From positions 1 through 52,582 of the forward strand of contig SVOM01000008.1 in the NCBI GenBank assembly GCA_015066405.1: DNA of 52,582 bases, read 5' to 3'. This DNA is from Oscillospiraceae bacterium (GTDB taxonomy: Bacteria > Bacillota > Clostridia > Oscillospirales > Acutalibacteraceae). A program made the translations under genes and the position numbers. The notes under the pieces were generated by a model. It was given only the letters and a program-made list of their open reading frames with translations. It did not search any database and was not told where the DNA came from. This document shows, piece by piece, positions 1 through 7,120 of the stretch; position 1 is the first letter of the stretch, and each line of letters begins with the position of its first letter.

Positions 1-2
1 AT

Positions 3-812
3 ATAACCTTTGCGGCGGGCAGTGAGTATTCTGATATTTTCTACCGCGGAAAATTACCTGAGGGGGCTAATTCAGCAAATTCTTCGGCTTATACCGACTG
101 TTGGGTAGTGGACGAAAACGGCAAAAACGTTTACTACACAAGAAACGGTAACCAGTTGCCCATTGCCACAGGCAGAAATGAGTCCTCGCGAGGTGCTAAC
201 GTTGTAATAAACGGCGTAAACTACGAGCTTATTGAAGTTTACGAAAACGGCCTTTCAACCTATAACCCGTGGGGTAAAACAAGTACCTTTAAGCTTAAAC
301 GTACAGGCAACACAACTGCTGCGCTAACTCTTACCGCAGGAACTCAGGTTACCTATGACCATTCGGCAAGCTATAAAAAAGCCGATGTCGGCATAGTGCT
401 CTATGGTGCTAACGGCTATTACTTCGATGCTTATCACAATGATGATGCTCAAAAGCAAGCGCTTATAGCACAGTTTAAGCAAATGTCAGGCACAGCAGAT
501 AAAATGCTTTACATTATACCTTACTTCTGGTCAAACGATATAACTAATGAGTTTGTTGAGGCCTTTGGCGAGGATGCAAATAAGCTTGTACACATTAGAG
601 AATATTTGCGTGATGGCGCATTTGAAGATTATGATGTAACACCCACCGAAAAAGATTTGTATTATATCAACGAGATGAATATGACGCCCTATTGCTTTAT
701 GGCAACTCAGCCTGAAGATAATTCATACGACTGCCATATGAGCCAGTTAGGTTATAAGATTCTTGCTGATTTAATTTACAAACAGGGTGTAGAACTCGGT
801 TATTGGAAATAG
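3..812 (+). CDS. SGNH/GDSL-type hydrolase, 5' end cut off by the window edge
   Basis: The reading frame is open from position 3 to a TAA at 810-812, so the gene begins outside the window and about 269 residues are visible. It aligns along its whole visible length with the complete protein encoded next to it. Shared signatures are a YSxIF stretch near the left edge, the Gly-x-Asn oxyanion block (here GANG, where the neighbour has GAND) and the C-terminal Asp-x-His block (DCH) that completes the SGNH catalytic set. The catalytic serine block would lie to the left and is not seen. The last 14 residues, ending GVELGYWK, are identical to those of the neighbour, which indicates tandem duplication. 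Family members are esterases, lipases or carbohydrate deacetylases; the substrate here is unknown. Confidence 0.75.
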   Translation: MTFAAGSEYSDIFYRGKLPEGANSANSSAYTDCWVVDENGKNVYYTRNGNQLPIATGRNESSRGANVVINGVNYELIEVYENGLSTYNPWGKTSTFKLKRTGNTTAALTLTAGTQVTYDHSASYKKADVGIVLYGANGYYFDAYHNDDAQKQALIAQFKQMSGTADKMLYIIPYFWSNDITNEFVEAFGEDANKLVHIREYLRDGAFEDYDVTPTEKDLYYINEMNMTPYCFMATQPEDNSYDCHMSQLGYKILADLIYKQGVELGYWK

Positions 813-824
813 TGTGATTTAGAT

Positions 825-1829
825 ATGGATAAAATAATAAACTATAAAACTTTTGAAACCACACCTGCGGCTCGTCCCGAAAAATTTGATAACGGCACAG
901 ACCGTGCCGTTATCTGCTGGGGCGATAGCATTACACAGGCACGGCGCGGCTTTTCCTTCCCCTGCCGTTTAGAGGAAAACCTCGGCGGTCAGTATATCGT
1001 ATATAACACGGGAGATTCGGGAGAAACAAGCACCGCCATAATGTCGCGCGCAGGTGTTGCCGATACGTTCTTGCAATACGATATCGTCTTTAAAGAAGGC
1101 TCGGAATATTCCAACATATTCAGCCGTGGCACAAGGGATGATGAGCATCCTAAAAATGCCTCTAAATTTACTGAATGCTGGGTAAAGGATGCGGACGGCA
1201 AAAATATTTACTACACCTTAAACGGCAACCGCCTTCGCATTGATAATGTCTTAATAAACGGCGAAAGGTATAAGCTAATAGAACAAACCACCGACACATC
1301 AAATGTTTGGGGCGGCTTTGAAAAACTTATGCTTAAAAGAACTGGCGATATTTCTTCACCGCTCACTTTAAAGGCAGGCAGCCGCGTTGCCTTCGATTAC
1401 AGCGATAAATTCAATACGGCACACTGTGCGGTAGTTCTTTTCGGTGCCAACGATTTTTGGTTTGATGAAAACACCGAAAAGGAAAAATTGGACACATTGA
1501 TAAGTCGCTATAAAACGGTGGGAGAAACGGCCCAAAACGCACTCTATGTTATACCGTATTTTTGGCCGCTTGATGTAACCGAGGCATTTATAAAGGCATT
1601 TGGCAAAAAGGCGATAGATGTCCGCAAGTACTTAACAACACTTGCATTCAAAGATTATGACATACCAACTACAAAACAGGATGAATATTGGATAAGCAAA
1701 AATTACGTACCACCTGTTTTTTGGACCGAAAAAGCAGAAAAGCCCGATTGCCACTTAAATGCTTTGGGTTATAAAATCATTGCCGATTTAATCTACAAAC
1801 AAGGCGTAGAGCTCGGCTATTGGAAATAA
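825..1829 (+). CDS. SGNH/GDSL-type hydrolase
   Basis: This 334-residue protein carries the SGNH hydrolase blocks in order: GDSITQ with the nucleophile Ser at about residue 35, GAND at 207-210 and DCH with Asp308 and His310. There is no signal peptide or membrane segment at the N-terminus, so it appears cytosolic unless exported another way. It starts 12 bases after the paralogue that precedes it, and no clear Shine-Dalgarno sequence precedes the ATG, so translation may be coupled to the upstream gene. The family hydrolyses esters or removes acetyl groups; the long insert between the first block and GAND is not one I recognise. The fold and catalytic class are well supported, the substrate is not. 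Confidence 0.82.
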   Translation: MDKIINYKTFETTPAARPEKFDNGTDRAVICWGDSITQARRGFSFPCRLEENLGGQYIVYNTGDSGETSTAIMSRAGVADTFLQYDIVFKEGSEYSNIFSRGTRDDEHPKNASKFTECWVKDADGKNIYYTLNGNRLRIDNVLINGERYKLIEQTTDTSNVWGGFEKLMLKRTGDISSPLTLKAGSRVAFDYSDKFNTAHCAVVLFGANDFWFDENTEKEKLDTLISRYKTVGETAQNALYVIPYFWPLDVTEAFIKAFGKKAIDVRKYLTTLAFKDYDIPTTKQDEYWISKNYVPPVFWTEKAEKPDCHLNALGYKIIADLIYKQGVELGYWK

Positions 1830-1842
1830 CGGAGGGATTTTT

Positions 1843-1986
1843 ATGAAAAACTACGAAACACCAAACCTTTATATTGAGGAAATAGCCGTAAGCGACAATA
1901 TTGCCTCCACCTTTACCGAGGGCAGCGATAACGAAACAGGCTGGCTTGATAAATGGACCTCAGGTATTATTGGCGGAAACGATTAA
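1843..1986 (+). CDS. 47-residue peptide, possible exported or modified peptide
   Basis: A 48-codon frame starts at ATG 1843 with a strong GGAGGGA ribosome binding site at 1831-1837, five bases upstream, 13 bases after the SGNH hydrolase stop. The peptide begins MKNYETPNLYIEEIAVSDN, is acidic in the middle and ends in a glycine-rich GIIGGND. From memory, short genes starting with a Lys-Tyr-x-x-Pro pattern followed by an acidic stretch and Asp-x-Ile occur in many gut Firmicutes and have no agreed function. It has no cysteine and no hydrophobic signal. The excellent ribosome binding site and tight spacing make it a real gene in my view. A precursor-peptide role with the hydrolases is only a guess. 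Confidence 0.65.
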   Translation: MKNYETPNLYIEEIAVSDNIASTFTEGSDNETGWLDKWTSGIIGGND

Positions 1987-2008
1987 TATGTTATAAAAAC
2001 ACATATTA
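1984..2008 (+). other. AT-only hairpin after the peptide gene
   Basis: TAATATGT and ACATATTA form a perfect 8-bp inverted repeat starting at the stop codon of the small peptide gene. There is no T run after it, so it is a weak terminator or an mRNA end-protecting hairpin rather than a standard terminator. Confidence 0.35.
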
Positions 2009-2024
2009 AAGAGAAAAATCTACA

Positions 2025-2053
2025 TTCACTTTTGTTTTATAGCGTGTTATAAT
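2025..2053 (+). promoter_or_regulatory. Promoter P1 of a possible small RNA
   Basis: TTCACT at 2025-2030 and a perfect TATAAT at 2048-2053 are separated by 17 bases. The surrounding string CATTCACTTTT begins at 2023, 25 bases before the -10. It recurs at the same distance in the second promoter of this strip. No open reading frame with a ribosome binding site follows before a terminator. Confidence 0.6.
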
Positions 2054-2059
2054 TTAGGT

Positions 2060-2152
2060 GTATCAAGAATATCTCTTGATATGATAACTTTCATAGTTAC
2101 CTTTCTCCATATGGTAAACAAAAGGCCGCGGGAAACTGCGGCCTTTTGTTTG
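2060..2152 (+). ncRNA. Candidate small RNA 1
   Basis: From the predicted start near 2060 to the terminator near 2150 a transcript of about 93 bases would form. It holds a TATCAAGA/TCTTGATA hairpin, a small TAACT/AGTTA hairpin and then a strong terminator. No coding frame of useful length with a ribosome binding site is present. I do not recognise it as a known RNA family. Support is the promoter-hairpin-terminator architecture only. Confidence 0.45.
2119..2152 (+). terminator. Rho-independent terminator of candidate RNA 1
   Basis: CAAAAGGCCGC and GCGGCCTTTTG form an 11-bp stem around a GGGAAACT loop, followed by a T-rich tail. Confidence 0.85.
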
Positions 2153-2190
2153 TTATCTACTTGTTTTGGCGAAAAAAACACATAAAAAAA

Positions 2191-2232
2191 GGACATTTGT
2201 CCATTCACTTTTTAACGTAAAAACCATATAAT
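2191..2232 (+). promoter_or_regulatory. Promoter P2 with abutting palindrome
   Basis: TTCACT at 2204-2209 and TATAAT at 2227-2232 are 17 bases apart, in the same CATTCACTTTT context as P1. The palindrome GGACATTTGTCC at 2191-2202 sits directly upstream of the -35 element and could be an activator or repressor site; P1 lacks it. Confidence 0.6.
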
Positions 2233-2238
2233 ACTTTA

Positions 2239-2340
2239 TGCTGATACTAAAGGAGTTTTGATTCTTTCAAAACTCTCCTTCATAACAGCATAACTATACC
2301 GCAAAAGACCACGGGGGAACCCGTGGTCTTTTGCGTATGT
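2239..2340 (+). ncRNA. Candidate small RNA 2
   Basis: A transcript of about 100 bases would run from near 2239 to the terminator. TTATGCTG and CAGCATAA form an outer stem, though its 5' arm partly overlaps the predicted start site. Inside it AAGGAG-TTTTGA pairs with TCAAAA-CT-CTCCTT as a 12-bp helix with a two-base bulge, so a Shine-Dalgarno-like AAGGAG is locked in the stem. A 15-bp terminator follows. No gene lies downstream on this strand, so it does not look like a leader. Family unknown. Confidence 0.45.
2301..2338. terminator. Bidirectional terminator
   Basis: GCAAAAGACCACGGG pairs perfectly with CCCGTGGTCTTTTGC around a GGAA tetraloop. It ends candidate RNA 2 on the plus strand. The nitroreductase gene stops just beyond it on the minus strand, so it likely serves both. 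Confidence 0.85.
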
Positions 2341-2345
2341 AAAGA

Positions 2346-2876
2346 TTATTCTATTACTGTTACCATCTCGTTTATATTTTTTCGTTTTTTGGCGCGGTGC
2401 TTATCATTTTCCGCGGCATAGCCAAGAGCAATAACCAAACGCGCATCCCCATCAAGTCGGCAAATTTCCTTTATTTTATCGTTATCGAGCCACCCGAGTA
2501 TACAACTGCCAAGTCCCTGCACGGTGGCTTCGGCTGTAATATATGCCGCCACAATGCCGATATCAATAGAGCGATAATCGTTACCTTTAAGCTTTGCGCC
2601 GAGTGCGGCGGTTTTAACATACGGCTTTTCTGATATTACCAACATTATAGGCGCATCATTTGTAAATTTATTCATCCCCATACCTTGTGTTGCTTTTGCT
2701 ACCCGTTTTGCCGCTTCGCCTTTGCATACCGTTATATGATATGGCTGACCGTTGCAAGCCGATGGGGAAATTCTCGCCACCTCTAAAATACTATCGATTT
2801 TCTCGTTTTCTATCGGTTTTGCGCTGTCATAACTGCGGCAAGACTGCCTCGTATTTGCTATTTCTAAAAAATTCAT
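2346..2876 (-). CDS. Nitroreductase family FMN-dependent oxidoreductase
   Basis: The 176-residue product has the short nitroreductase layout: an N-terminal RQSCRSYD segment that binds the FMN phosphate, the SPSACNGQPY signature near residues 37-46 and the later GLGSCILGW segment typical of the family. Such enzymes use NAD(P)H to reduce nitro groups, quinones or other electrophiles and act in the cytosol as dimers. The length is at the small end of the family. A good GGAGGGC-type site precedes the ATG. It is the last gene of the minus-strand operon, 9 bases after the choloylglycine-hydrolase-like gene. The physiological substrate cannot be read from the sequence. Confidence 0.85.
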   Translation of the reverse strand: MNFLEIANTRQSCRSYDSAKPIENEKIDSILEVARISPSACNGQPYHITVCKGEAAKRVAKATQGMGMNKFTNDAPIMLVISEKPYVKTAALGAKLKGNDYRSIDIGIVAAYITAEATVQGLGSCILGWLDNDKIKEICRLDGDARLVIALGYAAENDKHRAKKRKNINEMVTVIE

Positions 2877-2885
2877 AATGCCCTC

Positions 2886-3857
2886 CTAATTAAGATTATT
2901 TATTTGTATTTTTTCTAAAAAGCTCCACTCTTTTAAGCTCTTTTCATTAAGATTTTCGCAATTTATAGAAACTGCCGAAACACAGCCATAATAGGTCTTT
3001 ATATAATATATTATATTTTTAAGGTCGGCGCAAGAGGTATATGCCGTATATTCATATAATCCGTTACTAAGCAAATTGCAGCCTCTCACCTGATTTACAC
3101 TGCCCAACACATTAAAAAACTGCATTACTTCCCTTTCACACTCGTTTTCGGGTGTGGCATTTTCTTTTACAAATGCCACCCTTGTAAAACGCGAAGCAGA
3201 TGACAGGTCGCCTGGCAGCCCAATAGCCCCCATACCGCGAGAGTTACACTGTAAATCAAGCGTTTTGGAAAAATTATTGTTAGGATTTTCGTTTGAAAGG
3301 CCCATATAATTTTTAATGTTTTCGGTATGAAACGCAAATGGCGGGTTGTTTGTCAGCACCCCTATTTTATTATCATAAACCGCAAGACCCTCTGCTACGG
3401 GCTCTACTGTTATTGCCTCATTTTTATCGGCAAACATAAAATGCAAGGGAGATGCGGGCAAATTTGCCGAAAAATTATCGTTTGTTATATTTACACTTTT
3501 AAGCTCTCTTTTTGCACTTTCCACACTATCACAAACACTCAAAATATAGTTGATAAGCTCAAACGATGCTAAATTATTTTTGTTTTCTTCTTTTTCATTA
3601 TACACCGCATTGTCAGGGAAGTTAAGTCCCGCCGCCGCAAGACCTTTTTCATTTACGGCATCAAAATACAGCGGGTAGTTTTCATTAACTACTGCGGTGC
3701 CGATAATGGCATAGTGCTTTTCTATTTTGAGGCCGTTTTTTAGGTTAAACATAAAATTACGCGGCGTCAAAACAATTTTTTCGCCGTGATTACACTCTAT
3801 ATCAAGCGTTCTGCCAAAATATGTGTTATTACCCTTATATGCTATTGCGGTACACAT
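2886..3857 (-). CDS. Choloylglycine hydrolase (Ntn) family linear amide hydrolase
   Basis: The enzyme belongs to the N-terminal-nucleophile group that includes bile salt hydrolase and penicillin V acylase. I placed the start at ATG 3857 because the family needs Cys2 as the nucleophile after Met removal, and this gives MCTAIAYKG. An AAGGG site lies 8 bases upstream; a GTG at 3866 would bury the cysteine. Other expected residues are visible: Arg16 and Asp19 in GRTLDIE, Asn in AGLNFP, Asn in VLTNNPPF, and Arg in SASRFTR. The first 23 bases overlap the end of malQ, so the two are probably translationally coupled. Whether it cleaves bile salts, acyl-homoserine lactones or other amides is undetermined. 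Confidence 0.85.
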   Translation of the reverse strand: MCTAIAYKGNNTYFGRTLDIECNHGEKIVLTPRNFMFNLKNGLKIEKHYAIIGTAVVNENYPLYFDAVNEKGLAAAGLNFPDNAVYNEKEENKNNLASFELINYILSVCDSVESAKRELKSVNITNDNFSANLPASPLHFMFADKNEAITVEPVAEGLAVYDNKIGVLTNNPPFAFHTENIKNYMGLSNENPNNNFSKTLDLQCNSRGMGAIGLPGDLSSASRFTRVAFVKENATPENECEREVMQFFNVLGSVNQVRGCNLLSNGLYEYTAYTSCADLKNIIYYIKTYYGCVSAVSINCENLNEKSLKEWSFLEKIQINNLN

Positions 3858-5334
3858 TTTTCTCACCCTTTTGCGTTCTGCCGTAAAGCTTTGTAAGAAC
3901 CAAAAGTTTTTCGGCTAATTGGTCGTTAATTTCGTTTTTTTCTGCCCGCCACACCCAGTTGCCGCCGACAGTTGAGGGGATGTTTATTCGCCCCTTCTCA
4001 TCCTCGTAAAGCAAATCGGGCATCATTAGTATGCAGGTATCACTTACAGACATCATTGCCGCCTTTATCATAGCATCCGCAAACCTTTTGCCTGTACCCG
4101 CCGATAAATATTTTTTTGCGTGTTTTATGGTGGCAGCGGGCATCTCCGCCAACCAACCAAGTATTGTGTTATTATCGTGTGTACCCGTATACACAACACT
4201 GTTTTTTGTATAATTGTGCGGCAAATAATCGCCGCCCTCCCTTGTATCAAAGGCAAACTGTAACACCTTCATACCGGGAAATCCGCTGCTTTTTAACATT
4301 TCTCTTACCGATTCGGTTAAAAAGCCCAAATCCTCGGCAATAACGGGTATTTTGCCGAGCTGTTTTTCAAGAGACCTAAAAAACTGCACACCGGGGCCCT
4401 TTACCCAACTGCCCGCTTCGGCAGTTTTACTGCCAAAGGGTATGGCATAAAACGATTCAAACCCACGAAAATGGTCTATCCGTACAATATCGTAAAGCTT
4501 TAAAGCAAAGGATAAACGGCGGCGCCACCACGCGTAATTATCTTTTTCCATATTGTCCCAGTTATAAAGGGGATTTCCCCATAACTGCCCTGTTGCTGAA
4601 AAGGCATCGGGCGGACAGCCCGCCACAGCCTGTGGCAACAAATCCTCATCCAGCAAAAACTGCGTAGGGTCTGCCCATACATCCGCGCTGTCAAATGCTA
4701 CATAAATGGGAATATCGCCTATAATTTTTATGCCGTTTTCGTTAGCGTAGTTTTTAAGCGCAAACCACTGTGTCATAAATTTAAACTGCAAGAATTTATA
4801 AAAATTAACCGTTTGCCTATGCTCTTTTTTTATGGCTGACACCGTTTGCTTGCCGCCATATCTATGTGTTCGCTCCCAGTCCTTTGACGGCATATCATTA
4901 TAAATATTTTTAAGCGTCATAAACACGGCATAGTTATCGAGCCACTCGGAATTTTCAAGACAAAAAACACTATACTTATCATCGGGAACAAACCGCGAAA
5001 ATGCAATTTTTAAAAGCTCCAAGCGGTTTTCATAAAGATACCCGTAATCAACCGTTAAGCCCTCCTTTGTGAAACGGCGTATTTCATCATCGGTTAAAAG
5101 CTCTTCCGATTTTAATAAGTCAAGGTCTATAAAATAGGGGTTGCCCGCAAAGGAGGAATAGGTCTGATACGGCGAGTCGCCGAAGCTCACAGGTCCCAAA
5201 GGCAAAATTTGCCAATAGCTTTGGCCTGCTTTTTTCAAAAATTCAACAAACTCGTATGCCGCCGCACCAAAGGTGCCGATACCATAGGGGGAAGGCAGCG
5301 AAAAAATCGGCATTAAAATACCATTTGCTCGCAT
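3835..5334 (-). CDS. malQ: 4-alpha-glucanotransferase (amylomaltase, GH77)
   Basis: The 499-residue protein begins with the typical GILMPIFSLPSPYGIGTFG segment and PLGPVSFGDSPYQ. The GH77 catalytic trio is visible: the nucleophile Asp in RIDHFRGF, the acid/base Glu in IAEDLGFL and the stabilising Asp in GTHDNNT. It transfers maltosyl or longer units between alpha-1,4-glucans in the cytosol, yielding glucose and longer chains for phosphorolysis. It starts 3 bases after the second permease stop, with AAAGGGG as the ribosome binding site inside the permease end. Its place after the importer indicates that the imported sugar is a malto-oligosaccharide. Confidence 0.95.
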   Translation of the reverse strand: MRANGILMPIFSLPSPYGIGTFGAAAYEFVEFLKKAGQSYWQILPLGPVSFGDSPYQTYSSFAGNPYFIDLDLLKSEELLTDDEIRRFTKEGLTVDYGYLYENRLELLKIAFSRFVPDDKYSVFCLENSEWLDNYAVFMTLKNIYNDMPSKDWERTHRYGGKQTVSAIKKEHRQTVNFYKFLQFKFMTQWFALKNYANENGIKIIGDIPIYVAFDSADVWADPTQFLLDEDLLPQAVAGCPPDAFSATGQLWGNPLYNWDNMEKDNYAWWRRRLSFALKLYDIVRIDHFRGFESFYAIPFGSKTAEAGSWVKGPGVQFFRSLEKQLGKIPVIAEDLGFLTESVREMLKSSGFPGMKVLQFAFDTREGGDYLPHNYTKNSVVYTGTHDNNTILGWLAEMPAATIKHAKKYLSAGTGKRFADAMIKAAMMSVSDTCILMMPDLLYEDEKGRINIPSTVGGNWVWRAEKNEINDQLAEKLLVLTKLYGRTQKGEKNVYRNSI

Positions 5335-5337
5335 TTT

Positions 5338-6186
5338 TTACCCCTTTACAGCGCCCGACAAAACGCCCTTTATAATATGCTTTTGCGCGGTAAAATAAAC
5401 AATTACTATCGGCAACAGGCAAAGGATTATAAGCGCCATTGTAGCGCCGTAATCCACCCTGCCGTAGCTTCCTTGCAAAAACTGGATGTGTATCGGTATT
5501 GTCATATACTTTGTTCTGTCAAGCACCAAATACGGCAATAAATAGTCGTTCCAAATCCACATAACCTGCAAAATACCTACTGATACGTAGGTTGATTTCA
5601 TAATCGGGGCTACCACCATAAAAAAGGTTTGCAGGGTGTTACAGCCGTCTATCGTGGCGGCTTGCTCAATTTCGAGCGGTATGCCTTTTATAAAGCCGCT
5701 GAATAAAAATACCGCTAAACCCGCGCCAAAGCCCAAATAGATAATTGGTATTGTAAAGGGCGTATTAAGATATAAGCGGTCCGCCGTTTTAGACAAAGTA
5801 AACATAACCATCTGAAAGGGAACGACCATAGAAAATATGCAAAAATAGTATACAATACGGCAAAAAAGCGAGTTTACCCTATGAATATACCACGCCGCCA
5901 TAGATGTGCAAACGAGAATTAATGCTACCGATAACACCGTGATAATTATGCTGTAGATTATTGAATAGTAAAAAGGATAGTTGCCGTGGGTTATGCCGCT
6001 GGCATAATTTTGTATGCCGAAAAAGGTATCGACATTTGGTAGTCTAAATGGCGTTAGCGCAATGGCATCACTCTTTTTAAAAGAGTTTATAAGCACTATA
6101 ACTATCGGCATTATCCAAAGAATAGATAAAGCGGAAAAGATAACGCTCAAAATATTATCTTTTAAAGTATGCTTTTTTATTTTCAT
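5338..6186 (-). CDS. Carbohydrate ABC transporter permease, MalG type
   Basis: This 282-residue integral membrane protein has about six hydrophobic segments. Its ABC coupling (EAA) loop reads EQAATIDGCNTLQTFF, which is the MalG/AraQ type and contacts the ATPase. It starts with a 4-base ATGA overlap with the other permease gene, so the two are co-translated and probably form the heterodimeric channel. Followed by malQ, it most likely carries maltodextrins, but specificity lies with the binding protein. No ATPase gene is in this operon. Confidence 0.92.
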   Translation of the reverse strand: MKIKKHTLKDNILSVIFSALSILWIMPIVIVLINSFKKSDAIALTPFRLPNVDTFFGIQNYASGITHGNYPFYYSIIYSIIITVLSVALILVCTSMAAWYIHRVNSLFCRIVYYFCIFSMVVPFQMVMFTLSKTADRLYLNTPFTIPIIYLGFGAGLAVFLFSGFIKGIPLEIEQAATIDGCNTLQTFFMVVAPIMKSTYVSVGILQVMWIWNDYLLPYLVLDRTKYMTIPIHIQFLQGSYGRVDYGATMALIILCLLPIVIVYFTAQKHIIKGVLSGAVKG

Positions 6187-7073
6187 GCGTTTGCCTCTTT
6201 TCCGGATGTGAGATATAGCTGAGTTAATGCGATAACTACCACCACTATAAAGAAAATTACCGCCTTTGCTTGACCTACACCCATATTGGTTGTGCTTTCG
6301 TAAAACGATTTGTAGATATTAAGTGCCAGCATTTCGGTTGCGTGGGCGGGCTCGCCCGCCGTTAACGCTAAGTTCTGGTCGAATAGCTTAAAGGAATTTG
6401 TAAGCGTTAAAAATGTGCATATTGTAATAGAGGGCATAATAACGGGCAGGGTTATGTGCCGCAATATTTGTAAAGAGTCCGCGCCGTCAATAGAAGCGGC
6501 CTCTAAATACTCGGTGGGCACATTTTGAAGCCCTGCTATATAAATTATCATCATATAACCTATTTGCTGCCAGCACATTAAAATTATAAGTCCCCAAAAG
6601 CCAAAGGTTGCGTTTAGTGCCAAGGTTGAATTAAAAAGGCGTATGATAACGCCGTTTAAAATCAGCTTCCATATATAGCCGAGCACAATGCCGCCTATAA
6701 GATTCGGCATAAAAAATACCGTGCGGAAAAGCGTAGCGCCGCGTATTTTGCGAGTTAGTGCCAATGCTATAAAAAAGGCAATAAGGTTAATTAGCAAAAC
6801 CGATACCACAGTAAATGCCGAGGTAAACCAAAATGAGCGCAGGAATGACGGGTCAGAAAAGGCCGATATATAGTTTTTAAAGCCCGTAAAGGTTGTGTTG
6901 CTGAGAGTTTTAAATCTAAAAAATGATAAATATATACCCTGAAAAAACGGCCATATAAAACCGATTATAAACGCTAAAACCGTGGGTAAAAGAAATACAG
7001 GCCAATATTTTCTCACAGCACGGCGCTGACTTTTATTTGCAATTTCGGTGTTGTTGTACCGTTTTTTAGCCAT
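6183..7073 (-). CDS. Carbohydrate ABC transporter permease, MalF type
   Basis: This 296-residue membrane protein has about six hydrophobic segments and an EAA loop reading EYLEAASIDGADSLQILRH. A short basic N-terminal tail precedes the first membrane segment. AAGGAG lies just upstream of the ATG at 7073. It is the partner of the MalG-type permease whose start overlaps its stop, and it follows the binding-protein gene by 47 bases. It lacks the long periplasmic loop of E. coli MalF, as is usual in Gram-positive bacteria. Confidence 0.92.
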   Translation of the reverse strand: MAKKRYNNTEIANKSQRRAVRKYWPVFLLPTVLAFIIGFIWPFFQGIYLSFFRFKTLSNTTFTGFKNYISAFSDPSFLRSFWFTSAFTVVSVLLINLIAFFIALALTRKIRGATLFRTVFFMPNLIGGIVLGYIWKLILNGVIIRLFNSTLALNATFGFWGLIILMCWQQIGYMMIIYIAGLQNVPTEYLEAASIDGADSLQILRHITLPVIMPSITICTFLTLTNSFKLFDQNLALTAGEPAHATEMLALNIYKSFYESTTNMGVGQAKAVIFFIVVVVIALTQLYLTSGKEANA

Positions 7074-7120
7074 TTTTCTATCTCCTTAAAATTTATGTAA
7101 CGCGGCATAAGCCGCGCCGT

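Noticed and set aside
3858-3866. GTG start three codons upstream for the choloylglycine-family hydrolase
   Set aside because: It would place the nucleophilic cysteine at residue 5, and the AAGGG site suits ATG 3857.
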